A stretch of DNA of 64,000 nt from Notamacropus eugenii (GCF_028372415.1 NC_092872.1:553986705-554050704); one strand, 5' to 3'. Positions 22,546 through 33,839 are shown, counted from the stretch's first letter. Program-made: numbers and translations. The notes: generated by a model from the letters alone, not told the origin.

Positions 22546-22970
22546 TCCACTTTGGTGTACACTGCCCTGGAATTATGAGTTCATTTCTACCACTTTTAGT
22601 GGAGATAAGAGGGAAGAAGAAGATATGCTGAGCTGAATCCATGTGAGTTAAAAGAGGCCTAAGGCCTCAGTGAAACTGTTATCATTCAGTCAGAGAAAGA
22701 GACTGTAGTCAACTGAACTAAGTAAAGGATCAAGGATGTTCCTTTACACATTGAAAAGACAAAATATCACCTTCACATCATGTTGGTAACTAAGTTCATT
22801 TCCCAATATTCAAATTTCTCAGTCTCAAGTTATTTTATAAGTAAATTATAAGCAGAAATTAAATAGATAAAGATAAGTAGGGGAAAGTGCTCACCCTTTG
22901 GTAGTTTTCCTACTCCTATCCTATTTTTACCAAAGTTCTGGACCCTGAGGTAGGAGTAGGCCCTGCAGAA
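22546..22970. other. No recognisable gene
   Basis: No clear repeat or open frame. Confidence 0.45.
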
Positions 22971-22974
22971 TTAT

Positions 22975-23155
22975 AGGATCATCTGTGTAGAGCTGGAAGG
23001 TGATCTAGTAATCACCTAGCCCAAGCTCCTCATTTTATGGAGGTGAAAATGAAGGCCCACAGAAAGGAAATGGATTCTTCAGGGCCACATAAGTAATAAA
23101 AGACAGAACTGGAATTCAGATCTAAGTATTCTGACTCTAAATCCAGTGCTGTCTA
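22975..23155 (-). mobile_element. MIR/CORE-SINE copy
   Basis: Reversed: 'ggatcatctgtgtagagctg', 'cctcattttatggaggtgaa', 'gggccacataagtaataaaa'. Confidence 0.7.
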
Positions 23156-23474
23156 TGTAATCAAAATGCTAATAAAATTATATTCATACAAATAATTCAT
23201 TGATTACCTACTATTTGCAAAGTATTAATCTAGGAGTTATGAGGGATCTTAAAGTCCATGCAATATCATTTTTAGCATTAAGGAACATACAAAACAGACA
23301 CATATATAGTTCAATTCAGTCCAATACAGATTGAAAGAAGTTTGCCTCTTTTTGATGCCCCTACAAATTCTCTTGAGCATGGATTATTCATAGGGAAAGC
23401 TGAGTGGAGCAGATTCTGAGTTTCTCTTGTGGAAAAGGAATTGCCATTTTATACCTGGGATCTAGTATTTGAGC

Positions 23475-23735
23475 AGTTAATTGGTGCGGTAGATAGAGTG
23501 CTAGGTCTGGAGTTAGGAAGATTCATCTTCTTAAATTCAAAGGTGGCCTCAGATACTGCCTGTGTGTGACCCTGGGCGAGTCACTCAATCCTGTATACCT
23601 TAGTTTTCTCATTTGTAAAATGAGCTGGAGAAGGAAATGGCAAACTAGTCTAGTATCTTTACCAAGAAAATTCCAGATGAAGTCCTAAAGAGTAGGAGAT
23701 GACTGGGAAACAAATGAACAACCTGAAATCTACAT
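23475..23735 (+). mobile_element. Mar-type CORE-SINE with a BovB-like tail
   Basis: Forward counterpart of the copy at 12.77 kb: head 'ggtgcggtagatagagtgct', 'gtgtgtgaccctgggcgagt', 'tgagctggagaaggaaatgg', and the tail 'aaagagtaggagatgactgg' ending in 'aaatgaacaac'. It looks complete at both ends. Confidence 0.8.
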
Positions 23736-23924
23736 GATACATTTGGCATAAGACCATGGAAGAGTCAAAAAGGAAAAAAATAAATTTTAATTGGGTTTAT
23801 AATATCTTCTTCCCATTTGGACTTCTAGTCAAAAGCAGTACAAGGCAGCATCAGAAATGAATGAATGCCATGCCCAGTCTCATCCAAAATCAACTTAGGA
23901 CTCATAGCAACTATGAATCTTATG

Positions 23925-23970
23925 CAGGAGTGGGAAACTTGCAGCCTGAAGGCCACAGGTGGTCAGATCC
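23925..23970. mobile_element. hAT-like MITE end
   Basis: 'gcaggagtgggaaacttgca' and 'gcctgaaggccacaggtgg' match the termini of the fold-back MITE at 12.263 kb. Only one end is present. Confidence 0.5.
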
Positions 23971-24240
23971 ATTGAGAGAGAAAATAAATAGATCAGTTTT
24001 GACTAGAATAGAGAATATCTAGAGGAGAAAATGTGAAATGAGTCTGGAAAGGAAGATGGATGCTGGATTGTGACTGTAACAATATCAAATTTCATAAGAC
24101 AATTCTGCTCTTCTGATCATGTTTTCTTTTCTTTCATAAAGTAGATAGTATTAATGGGTGGATTCTTAGAGTTTTTGACTTGCTATGATAATTCAGGGGT
24201 AATTTCAAATCTCTGCTTTTGCCATTTATTCTCACCCTTG
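23971..24240. other. No recognisable gene
   Basis: No clear repeat or open frame. Confidence 0.4.
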
Positions 24241-24244
24241 GGCA

Positions 24245-24485
24245 TATATGGAGTGCAGTACTTAGAATCTGGATTACCTGGGTTTGATTCCTAGCTTAGA
24301 TGCTAAGCTGTGTGACCCTGGGTAAATCTCTTAACCTTTCTCAGTTTGTTTCCCCTTTCATAAAATAATGATAATACTATCACCTGTCTCCCTGGGCTAT
24401 TCTGAGGAACAAATGAAATAACAACATTAAGGAATTTGTTAACTTAAAAATGATACATAAGTGTTGGCTATTATTGTTATTATTA
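24245..24485 (+). mobile_element. tRNA-headed SINE
   Basis: 'ggtttgattcctagcttaga', 'ctgtgtgaccctgggtaaat', 'tctgaggaacaaatgaaata', and a tail 'aagtgttggctattattgtt'. Confidence 0.75.
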
Positions 24486-24614
24486 TACTGATTCAGTGAG
24501 ACCAGGGGTTCCTTCATTCAACTGACATTTATCAAATTTTTTTCTATGTGTAAAAATCTGAACTAGGTGCTAAAGGAGACATAAGTGAAAATAATAGAAG
24601 GCTACCAGATATAG

Positions 24615-24815
24615 AAGGGACGTAAGAGGCAATCTAGTCTAATCATCTTTTTTTTTTAAATAGATGAGAAAATGGAGATTAGGGAGATCAAATGACTTTC
24701 CCAAAATCATTCAGAGAGTAAACATCCGTCATGGTATTTGAACCCAAGTTCTTTGCATCCAGTCTATGGGCTTTCCATGGCACCATGGTACTCTGAGAAC
24801 AACTACCCTCATAAA
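24615..24815 (-). mobile_element. MIR copy
   Basis: 'agatgagaaaatggagatta', 'gactttcccaaaatcattca', 'tatttgaacccaagttcttt', reversed. Confidence 0.75.
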
Positions 24816-24869
24816 GCTTACAACCAAGTATGGAGATATGGCACATACACAGATGACTATTGGGCATAA

Positions 24870-25010
24870 TAATAAGTATTTCCTCAATCAATCACCATTT
24901 CTTAGTTCTAAGTACTAAGGATAAAAAAGACAAAGCATAAACAGTCCCTGACCTCAAGGAACTCATATTCTCAAGAGGGAGAGAGCATGTACATAAATAG
25001 GTACTTGCAA
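24870..25010 (+). repeat. Ancient repeat, 'stock phrase' type
   Basis: 'acagtccctgacctcaagga' followed by 'actcatattctcaagaggga' is a phrase that recurs, diverged, at 31.3, 54.5 and 63.8 kb. I cannot say which old SINE/LINE family it belongs to. Confidence 0.5.
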
Positions 25011-25239
25011 GATACATGCAGAGACACTGGAAGGTAGAGAAGGCATTGAACATTAGAGAAGGCATGAACAGCTTGTGGTCCCAAGAAAGTACTCCTATAT
25101 AAGCTAAAAAAGCAGGTGGTACTTGCACTGTTTTTTTTTAAAGGTATTTAAACCCCACCCCGCCCCCAAGCACACACACTTACCTGCTCCCATGCCTTTG
25201 TAGGGGAATAGAAACCTGTGGATCTAATGTTCTCCCTTA

Positions 25240-25345
25240 ATAGATAGATTAGATAGATAGATAGAGATATCAGTAGAAATGATATATACACATACATTTC
25301 TTCAGGGATATATACCTATACACATACACACAAACATCGATATAG
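25240..25345. repeat. TAGA and CACATA microsatellite patches
   Basis: A (TAGA)n patch near 25240-25265, then CATA/CACA patches to 25330. Confidence 0.8.
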
Positions 25346-25424
25346 ATAAAATAGAAGTAGAGGGCAGCTCTACCTAGAGGGCAGCAAGGTATCATGGAAA
25401 GCACATAGATTTTGGATTTAGAGA

Positions 25425-26290
25425 TTTTATTGTTCAGTTATGTCTGACTCTTCACAATCCCATGGACCATAGTACTTCAGGCCCTTCTATCTTCCACTGT
25501 CTCTTGAAGTCTGTCTGGTTTTATGTTCATTGTTTCCATAATACTATCTATCCATCTCATTCTTTGCCATTGCTTTTTTCTTTTGTCTTCAATCTTTCCC
25601 AGCATCAGGGTCTTTTCCAAAGAGTCCCATCTCCTTATGTGGCCAAAGTATTTAAACTTGAGTTTCAGTATTTGACCTTCCAGTGAATTGCCTGAATTAA
25701 TTTCTTTACATGTTGACTGATTTCACTTCCTTGCTGTCCAGGGGACTCTCCAAAGTCTTCTCCAGCACCACAGTTTGAAAGCATTGACTCTACAGATCTC
25801 AGCTTTCCTTATAGTCCAACTCTCATAGCCATACAATGTTATTGAAAAACAAACAATCAAAACCCAACAACTGTAGTTTGGCTATACGGACCTTTGTTGG
25901 CAAGGTGATATCTCTGTTTTTTTAATGTGCTGTAAAGATTTACCACAGCTTTCTTTCCAAGAAACAAGCATCTTTTAATTTCATGGCTGCAGGCACCATC
26001 TACAGTGATTTTTGAGCAAGCCCAAGAATATAGAATCTGTCACTGCCTGAATTTCTTCTCCCTCTATTTGCCAGAAAGTGATGGTGCCAGTTGCCAAGGT
26101 CTTAGTTTTTTTTTTTTTTAATGTTAAGCTTCCAGCTAGCTTTTACACTCTCCTCTTTTTACCCTCATCACTTTTTGCCATCAGAATGATATCATTTACA
26201 TATCTGAGATCATTGATTCTTCTCTCTGCCTTCTTGGCCAAGCTATCTTTGCTTTAAGATTTATATCCTCCTCACTTAGCTCAGTATACC
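25425..26290 (-). mobile_element. BovB/RTE LINE fragment (3' part)
   Basis: Read forward, this is antisense BovB-like text in the right order: 'tatgtctgactcttcacaat', 'cccagcatcagggtcttttc', 'agtccaactctcatagccat', 'cggacctttgttggcaaggt', 'ttttaatttcatggctgcag'. It ends truncated near 26290. The minus strand therefore carries the last part of the reverse-transcriptase ORF and a very short 3' UTR, as in other RTE elements. The frame is broken. The 74-codon plus frame at 25462-25686 is a shadow. The resemblance to the BovB known from ruminants and squamates is plain over about 800 bp. Confidence 0.88.
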
Positions 26291-28420
26291 TAGTAAGTGA
26301 TTAATATTTTTTTCTTTTTTAAAAATTTATTGAATCATCTTTCCCAATGATGTTTATCATCTGGCAATGAGTTCTCATATCTTACAATTCTGTTTTATCT
26401 ACTTAGTCTAACACTGCCTAACAACTTATTTAAGCTTATTGTTTATTGTTTTTCTCAAAGTGAGATTTGGCTATCTCTGGAGATTTTTGAGACATTATCA
26501 GGGAGCTGAAAAGGTCAAAACTGTTTTTATGGCAACACTAAGATATGGAAACACTAAGATATGATCATTTCTAATAAAGAATTTATTGATAGGTATAAGC
26601 CACAGAAACAAACGCTCTTGGGGGACATCTTCAATAAAAGTGTCAAATATTTCTTAGATCAAAAAGTTTGAGTCTCCCTGATGTAATAGATCAATTCAAA
26701 AGCTCAGAGTTTGTGAACGATATCTTTGATTTCACTCTTAACAAGTTTGTTACCATTCATCTTGTACCTGAGTCTACTATATGTTTAATGTTAAATACAA
26801 CATGATGTCAGAAATAGATTTAAAATATGAATGTATAGCTTGAGAAATTATATCATACATGAAAGAAAACCCAACTACCCTCTGGGAAAAAAAACCAAAG
26901 AACACAGTTATACTTGTTTGCAGGTCTACATGTTATACGATGTATGTGTGTATGTGTGTTTAATTTCTGTGCAACATTGTTTAAGTGTGTAAATATTTTG
27001 AAATGAAAACTTCTATGTTAATTCAAAGCATCTATGATCTGGTTTCAGCTTTACTGACTCAATAGCTTGACCTCATTTTCTTTCTTTCAACTTCATTTCC
27101 CTTCCTCCCAGTAGACTACTAGAGAAACCCCACAATATTGCTTTCAGGGTGATATTACTAGAAGCCTTGCTTCTAATCGACTTCCTCTTTTTATATGTTT
27201 ATAATGTGTGTATGTATTATGTGTATATGCATGTACAAATGTGTGTATGTATGCATGTGCATATGCTTCCTCTTTGAAGAAACTTTTTGTAGAAACAACC
27301 ATTAGTCATGTATCAAGTGGGCTGAATCATTAGGGCTCACAAAGAGGAATGACTCCAAAAGAATTGTTTGTCTATTTTTCTTAGCTCTTGAGAAGAGTTC
27401 TATGTGTATCCATTCCATTCTTCAAAATTTTGTTCAAATATACCAGTCTGGTAAATGACATCACTGCACACTTTAGAGGTCCTCTGGTATAATAATGATG
27501 ATGATCCTTGTAACGATGAGTACAATATAATGTTTAGCATCACCATCTTCAAGTTACATGGGACAAAAAGATTCTGAGATAGAGAGACCTGGTTGAGGAT
27601 ATCAAAACCATGAGGGGAGAGAATGAGATCCTTGTCTTTCCTGTTGTCCTATATACTTCCGGAGATGTACCAATGAAGTTTCAATGATGATACAAAGGTT
27701 GAACTTATATCATTCTAGTACTTGTATTCTCCTGTAAGAAACAGTCATTTTTATCCACCTATGAAAGAATCTGAAGAACACTGAATATAAAGAAATAATA
27801 GCAGAGCATTCACTTGTCTTCAAGCCATTTCTACTGGACTCTTGTTGAAAAAGATGAGAATGAGATAGTAATAATGATAACAATGATAACTTCCTCATTG
27901 TTGCTTCTGTAAGAGGATACATGGTGATGGAAAGGAGAAGAATGTTAGGAAGAGTGGCATATAAGAGGAGTTTTGTGTGCCCCAATACTATAATGGTAAC
28001 TGTGAGAAGAAACTTTTGAATGCTGCTTAATTGCTCCTGAATGATAACACTGACTTAGTTAACACTGATGTAAGTGCTCCTAAAAGTCAAAGAAATAGAT
28101 GGGGAAGTATAGGATTATAGGCTAACCCTGCTTAAAACTATTGTGATGATCAGCATGACATGGAAAATAATGTACCAAGCAATGTTCTTTCATGTCTGGT
28201 AACACAAGAAGTCAAGAAACACCAGAACACATCAAAAATAGTGATACCTAAAATATTGGAAATGCTTAAGTGACATGAAGCTCACCACTAAAGTGATCAA
28301 ACAAGTATGTATGAAAAGAACTGAAGACATTATCATCTTCCTTATGTGGCAATATAATCCCATAACAAAATTAGAAACAACTCTTACTGGGTAGAGTTGA
28401 GGGCTTTATAACATTAGCCT
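26291..28420. other. No recognisable gene, 2.1 kb
   Basis: AT-rich sequence with TGTATG/CATATG patches near 26935-26960 and 27205-27265, and GATAAC/AATGAT runs near 27870. The minus frame at 27710-27985 (91 codons) begins with a hydrophobic stretch but has no recognised family, no nearby exon structure and no poly(A) remnant. This is one of the longer stretches without an identified repeat. Confidence 0.45.
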
Positions 28421-28424
28421 GCTA

Positions 28425-28800
28425 GTGGGTCTGCCTGCCTCAAGTCTTTCTAATCCAATCCATCCTGCATTCAGCCAACAAAGTGATTTTCCTAAAGAAC
28501 AGATCTGATTGCATCATGCCACCTCTCACCCACCACCCAAACTCAATTAACTGCAGTGGCAGGATCCCAATTGCCTTCAGGATCAAATACAAAATCTTCT
28601 GTCTGGCATTCATAGTCCTTCATAACCTAGCCTCCTTCTACCTTTTCAAGTGTCTTTAGACGTTACTCCTCGCTAGTGGTACTGCCCTCTTGGTAATTCC
28701 ATAAACAAGACATTTCATCTCCTGGTTTCAGAAATTTTCTCTGACTATACCCATGTCTGGAATGTTCTCCCTCTTCATCTCTGCCTACGGGCTTCAAAGA
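28425..28800 (+). mobile_element. L2 LINE ORF2-end fragment
   Basis: 'caaagtgattttcctaaaga', 'actgcagtggcaggatccca', 'gtctggcattcatagtcctt', 'cataacctagcctccttcta' is the canonical L2 3' order. It stops before the 3' UTR, where an L1 begins. Confidence 0.75.
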
Positions 28801-28825
28801 TTACATGGTGAGGAGTAGTAGAAGA

Positions 28826-31215
28826 AAAAATGGAAAAAGAAATGAGAGTGATGCAAGAAATTATGAAAAGAAAATTAAGTTTGGCAAAAGAGGCACAAAA
28901 ATGCTAAAGAAAATAACACCTTAAATCACAAAATTTGGTCTAATGGTAAAAGAAATACAAAAATTTACTGAAGAAAAGAGCTCTTTCAAAAGCAGAATAG
29001 GCCAAATTGGAAATAAGATACAAATGCATACTGAAGAAAACAATTCCTTAAAAATTAGAATTGGGAAAGTAGAAGCTAATAAGTTAATGAGATATCAAAA
29101 TAATCAAAATCAAAAGAATGAAAACATTGAAGAAAATGTTTAGTATCTCATTATAAAAACAACTGACCAGGAAAATAGGTCTAAGGGTGATAATTTAAGA
29201 ATTGTTGGACTACTAGAAAGTTGTGATAAAAAAAAGAGACTAAACATCATATTTCAAGAAATTTTAAAGGAAAACTGCCAAAATATTTTGGATTCAGAAA
29301 ATAAAATTGAAATTAAAATAATCCACCAATCATTTCCTGGAATGGAGCCCAAAATGAAAATTTCCATGAATATTAGAGTGAAATTCCAGTACTCCCAGAT
29401 CAAGAAAAAAATATTTCAAGCAACCAGAAATTAACCATTCAAATATCATGTAACCAGTATAACATAGGATTTAGCAGCTTCCACATTAAAGAAGTGGAGG
29501 GATTGGAAGATATTGTGTGTACCAAAGGAGGTAGGATTACATCCAAATATCACCTACCCAGCAAAATTAAATATAATCCTTCAGGAGAAAAAAAAAAGGA
29601 TATTTAATAAAACAGAGGACTCTCAAGGATTCCTGATGAAAAGACCAGAGCTGAATAGGAAAAAAAATTACATTCAAACACAAGAACTCAAGAAGTATAA
29701 AAAGGTAAGCATGAAAGAGAAATCATAAGAGACTCAACAGAGTTAAACTCTTTATATTCCCATATGAAAAGATAAGTATAATTCCTAATAACTTTCAAAA
29801 CATGAAGGGATAGGAAAGAGGGTTGCACTGGGAGTAGGCGAAGGGAGAGGTAAAATGGGGAAATTATTTTTTCACATTAAAATAGGCATGCAAAGAATAG
29901 CTTTTATAGTGGAGGGAAAAATGGAGGGGAGGCAGGCAATGTTTGAACCTCAGTCTCACTAGAATTGGTACAAAGAGGGAAGAACATACATATATTATAC
30001 ACACTCACATATACATATATATACGCACACACAAATATAATGTATGTGTATGTCTATACATCTGTATATGCATATATGCACATGGATATGTACATGCATA
30101 TGTACATAAGTATACATATTATGCATAAACATGTACGCATGTGTATGTATATATATGTATACACATTCAAAGTTGAGTATAGAAATCTATCGTACCCAAT
30201 AGGTCAATTGAAGAAGAAGGAGATAATAGAAAGGGGAAGGGATAATAAATAGGAGGGCAGATTAAAGGTGGCAGTGTTCAGAAGCAAAACAAATTTTTGA
30301 AGAGGGACAGGATAAAAAGAGAGAGAGAAAGATAAACAGAAGATAGAATGGAGAGGAATACATAGTAACCAAAACTCTGAATGTGTATGGAATGCATTCA
30401 CCCATAAAATGGAAATAGATAACATAATGGATTCTTAACCAGAATCAAACAATATGTTGTTTACAAAAGACCCAGTTGAAATAGAAAGAAAAACATATAG
30501 AGTTAAAATAAGGAGATGTAGCAGAATCTATTATGCTTCACTTGAAGTAAAAAAAAGGCAAGGGTAACAAATGTGATTTTGGACAAAGCAAAAGCAATAA
30601 TAGATCTAATTAAAAGTGATAGTCAGGGAAACCACATTTTAATAAATGTTATCATAGACAATTAAGTAATATTTTTTATAATACAGATAGTTTCTCTGAT
30701 AAATGGTTCTTTTCTTAAATATATAGAGAACTGAGTCAAATTTATAAAATTAAAAGCCATTTCTCAATTGATAATTTGTCAAGATATATGAACAGGTAGT
30801 TTCACAAAAAGACATCAAAACTATATTTAGTCAAATAAAAAATACTATAAATCAGTATTGACTAGAGAAAGCAAATTAAACAATTGAGGTATCACATCAC
30901 CCATATCAGAAATGATAAATGCTAAAAGGAAGGAGGGAAAATAGGTGCACTAATGAATTATTGGTGGAGTTGTAAACTGGTTCAATCTTCCTAGAACGAT
31001 GCCTAAAGGTCTATAAAACTGTGCATGCCCCCTGACCCACTGATACCACTAGGTCTGTTTCCCAAAGAGATCAAAGAAAAATGAAAAGGACCTATATGTA
31101 CAAAAATATTTATAGCAACTCTTTTTAGGGTATCAAAGAATTAGGAACTGCAGGGACCCCCATCAATTGGGAAATGACCAAATAGATTGTGGCATATGAT
31201 TGTGATGAGACTTTT
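28826..31215 (+). mobile_element. L1 with a large internal deletion in ORF2
   Basis: ORF1 coiled-coil and C-terminal parts (about 28830-29640) are followed by the purine-rich spacer (with a CATA/TATG patch at 29990-30165). The start of the ORF2 endonuclease follows (about 30365-30665). The sequence then jumps near 30670-30690 to late ORF2 ('tatatagagaactgagtcaa', 'tgagaccaaatagattgtgg'-type text to 31215). About 3 kb of ORF2 is missing. The copy also stops before the 3' UTR. Frames of 66-95 codons in this block are ORF1 remnants or cross the simple repeat. Confidence 0.75.
29990..30165. repeat. CATA/TATG imperfect microsatellite
   Basis: Alternating purine-pyrimidine tract inside the L1 ORF1-ORF2 spacer. 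It generates two overlapping plus-strand open frames rich in Y, I, H and M. Confidence 0.85.
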
Positions 31216-31304
31216 TCTAAAATTGTCTCCCTCATCATTTCTTATAGTACAGTAGGACTTTGAAATGGAAATTATTGCTTATGATTACAGAGTTGGCCTA
31301 TATA

Positions 31305-31425
31305 ACCAGTCAGTCAAAAAACATTATTAAGTGCCTACTCTATAACAGGCACTGTGCAAAGGAGACAGGGATACAAATACAAGCAAAATTTTAAAAGATA
31401 GTCCTGTCCTGAAGTCCTTGTCCCT
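31305..31425 (+). repeat. Ancient repeat, 'stock phrase' type
   Basis: 'attaagtgcctactctataa', 'caggcactgtgcaaaggaga', 'cagggatacaaatacaagc', then a diverged 'gtcctgtcctgaagtc'. Confidence 0.55.
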
Positions 31426-31429
31426 TGCA

Positions 31430-32058
31430 CAAAAGGAAGCTGGAAATGTCTTTCACAAAAAATCATTAAGGTCCACTTTCTTATTTCCTTGCAGATACAA
31501 GCAGAATTTATTCTTTTTAGAAATTCAGCTCAGTGAAGGGAAGCAACTTTATTATATCATTTTTAGGGTTTCTAGATGATTTGAGATACATATTTTAACT
31601 CAATAACATTGTTAACTTATTAAATCTAAGAGCATGGAAATCCCTGCTGGGCTGCAAGCACCTAACAGGCATAAACACGTCCTGATACAAAGTTATTCAA
31701 AAAATGATTTACTCCAACACCCAATAGCTTCCTGCATTTTCCATTAGGCATGCTTAGGAATGACTGCCTAATGGGCAGCGTTGGACATGTCGGGCATTTT
31801 CCACCACTAGGTTTACACAAAAATCACTACAAGACCCATGGCACCATCTTGCAGACTTCACAAGAATTCTGTGCTGGTACAAGGGAAACTCCACTCCAAA
31901 GGTCTGATATCTATAACATATTATTCTGGATGGGTATTAGTTTTTTCATCCTCTTTGCCTGATGACCAGTGAACTTACCCAGGTTCAAAAGACTGGCTTT
32001 TATAGAATAAGATACTGACCATTAGCAGAACCCCCCCAAAAGGGTATCATTTTATTAT
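31430..32058. other. Unclassified segment
   Basis: No identified repeat. The part at 31640-31960 keeps a few CpG sites ('gcagcgttggacatgtcggg') and has a 'catggcaccatcttgcag' phrase, so it could be a young or constrained piece. The 70-codon plus frame at 31750-31962 ends in a hydrophobic run but is not recognisable. Confidence 0.35.
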
Positions 32059-32071
32059 AGTACTATTTTCT
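32059..32071. repeat. Target-site duplication, left copy, of the ATP5MF retrocopy
   Basis: 'agtactattttct' is repeated exactly at 32546-32558. On the sense strand of the pseudogene the site reads TT/AGAAAA, close to the L1 endonuclease preference. Confidence 0.92.
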
Positions 32072-32545
32072 TTTTCTTTTTTTTCAGGTTTAAATACATC
32101 CTTTAATGTTGGATATTTGGCCCTATCAAATGACGTTCACCAAGAAAAGTTACGTAATTCTCTAAGCTGAGGGAGAAGATTCATCTGAAGTGTCTTGAAT
32201 TTTCAGTGGTATTTTCGTCTCCGTTCATGTTTAAGCTCCTTGTAAGCCACACAATAATTGAGCAGGACATAAGCAGCAAGCACCATAGAAACACCACCAA
32301 TCCCGCCTTTCTTCACATCGATGTACTTATTAAAATATGCATCATAACCTCTACGAAAAGCTTTGACAATTCCACTAGGGGAAAAATCCCGCTTCATTAT
32401 CCAGGCTGGTAGCTGCTGCAGCTTGACATCTAGGAGTTTTGTTCTCTAAGTGGGGTTGAAAGTGGTGGTTGGGACGACATCTTGCCACCTTGGAGCCCAA
32501 CAAGTCTAGGACGCTGCGTGGGGGCTGCTGGGAAAGAGGGCCAGC
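32071..32545 (-). pseudogene. ATP5MF: Processed pseudogene of ATP5MF (ATP synthase subunit f)
   Basis: Minus-strand positions 32397-32203 encode 64 residues and a stop, beginning MKRDFSPSGIV and ending KHERRRKYH. This fits the C-terminal two thirds of mitochondrial ATP synthase subunit f, a small inner-membrane protein of the Fo part, including the single membrane helix (about residues 37-54 of the frame). Upstream the frame continues in codons fitting the family N-terminus (ending LQQLPAW). It is broken by an in-frame TAG at 32448-32446. The upstream ATG at 32480-32478 is out of frame with the rest, so a small indel or mutation is also present. There are no introns. A roughly 115-bp 3' UTR contains ATTAAA (32107-32102) about 16 bp before an A tail (plus-strand T run, 32071-32084). 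It is an L1-made retrocopy and probably not expressed. Confidence 0.93.
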
Positions 32546-32558
32546 AGTACTATTTTCT
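32546..32558. repeat. Target-site duplication, right copy, of the ATP5MF retrocopy
   Basis: Perfect 13-bp repeat of 32059-32071. It marks the 5' end of the retrocopy and suggests that 5' UTR sequence is retained up to about 32545. Confidence 0.92.
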
Positions 32559-32559
32559 A

Positions 32560-33170
32560 AATGTTTCTGTGACACTCATTTATACTTACATATTTTTTAT
32601 TTATATTTCTATAATACACATGTTTACTTATTTATAATAATATGTACTTCTATGTTCCTTTTTTTCTTGTTCATAGAATATAAGAACTGAAAACCCTCAA
32701 AATATGTTGTCTTAAAACCTAAGGTAACTTTGTAGCTTATTTTAAAGTTTTATTGATGTTTTGTTTTTACGCAATGGTCATTTCCCAATATCCTCCTTCC
32801 CTACTGACATCAACATTGACAAGTTAAACAAAACCGAAATCAGTCCACATTGACTACATCTGACATCATAAACCACATCCCACAAATGATATCTTTCAAC
32901 TTTCCACTGAGTTGAGAGCGTTTTGCTCACCACAGTTACAGTTTGGTTGGGATTTAGTGTTGTCCTCATTTACTTTATTGTTATTTTATTTATTATTCTG
33001 CTTGTTTTATTTTATTCTGCATCACTCCATGTATCTTCCTTTAGGTCTCTCAAATTCTAATATTCACCACTTTTGTGGCAGGGTAGACTTTTTTCTTATT
33101 GTTTTAAATACTATGAGTATTCTTAGTTTGGTAAAATCTATGGATTGCTTCTCACAATGATTCTTCTAAA
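32560..33170. other. No recognisable gene
   Basis: AT-rich sequence. The 82-codon plus frame at 32912-33160 is phenylalanine/leucine-rich across T-rich sequence and looks like chance. Confidence 0.4.
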
Positions 33171-33174
33171 TGCT

Positions 33175-33285
33175 TAAAATAAAATACAAATGATTACAAA
33201 GCAAATAAATTATATTGAAACAAAGATCAGAACATCAAGAAAATTTCACAGAACTCAGATTAAGAAACCCTGTGTTATAATAATC
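33175..33285. mobile_element. Possible hAT-like MITE right half
   Basis: 'aaataaattatattgaaaca' followed by 'cagattaagaaaccctg' resembles the A-rich body and right end of an old hAT-type element. A related copy may lie at 54.73-54.94 kb. Only part is visible. Confidence 0.4.
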
Positions 33286-33491
33286 TAACAATGCATACCA
33301 CAGTTTGTTGAACTGTAAAATTACATCACTGAGCAAACTCTTCATTTCCAGATTTTTGCCACAAGAAAGTATTACAGTAAAAATTTTAGCATGTTTGGGT
33401 ATATGCTTCCTCCCTTGATTTCCTTGGAGAATATGACCAGTAGTGAAAATGGTGGGTCAAAAGGTTCAAATAGTATATTGACTTTCTCACA

Positions 33492-33641
33492 TTATTTCCT
33501 TCTTTCTTTCTTTTTTCCTTTCTCCATCTCTTTCTTTTTCTTTCTTCCTTTGTTTCTCCCTCTCTTTCTTTCTCCCTTGCTCCCTTTCTTTTTTCTTTTT
33601 TTCCTTCTTTCCTTCCTTCCTTCCTTCCTTCCTTCATCCTT

Positions 33642-33672
<31 letters not shown>

Positions 33673-33762
33673 TTCTTCCTTCCTTCCTTTCTTTCCTCCT
33701 TCCTGTCTTCCTTCTTTCCTTCCTTCCTTCCTACCTTTCTTTCTCTTTATTTCTTTCCCAGT
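33492..33762. repeat. Long polypyrimidine tract (CTTT/CCTT/CTTC)
   Basis: About 270 bp that is nearly all C and T on the plus strand, with (CCTT) and (CTTT) sub-runs. The 147-codon plus frame (33391-33834) and the 83-codon minus frame are artefacts of it. Confidence 0.95.
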
Positions 33763-33839
33763 TTTCTGAGATTGAAAAGAAGCCTCAGATTTATTTTTAT
33801 TTCCATTTGTCTTATTATTAGCAATTTAGTGTGATATTT

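Noticed and set aside
29943..30252. Two overlapping Y/I/H/M-rich frames
   Set aside because: Produced by a CATA/TATG microsatellite in the L1 spacer.
33391..33834. 147-codon F/L/S/P-rich frame resembling a membrane protein
   Set aside because: It is the translation of a CTTT/CCTT polypyrimidine tract; no domains and no splice or start context.
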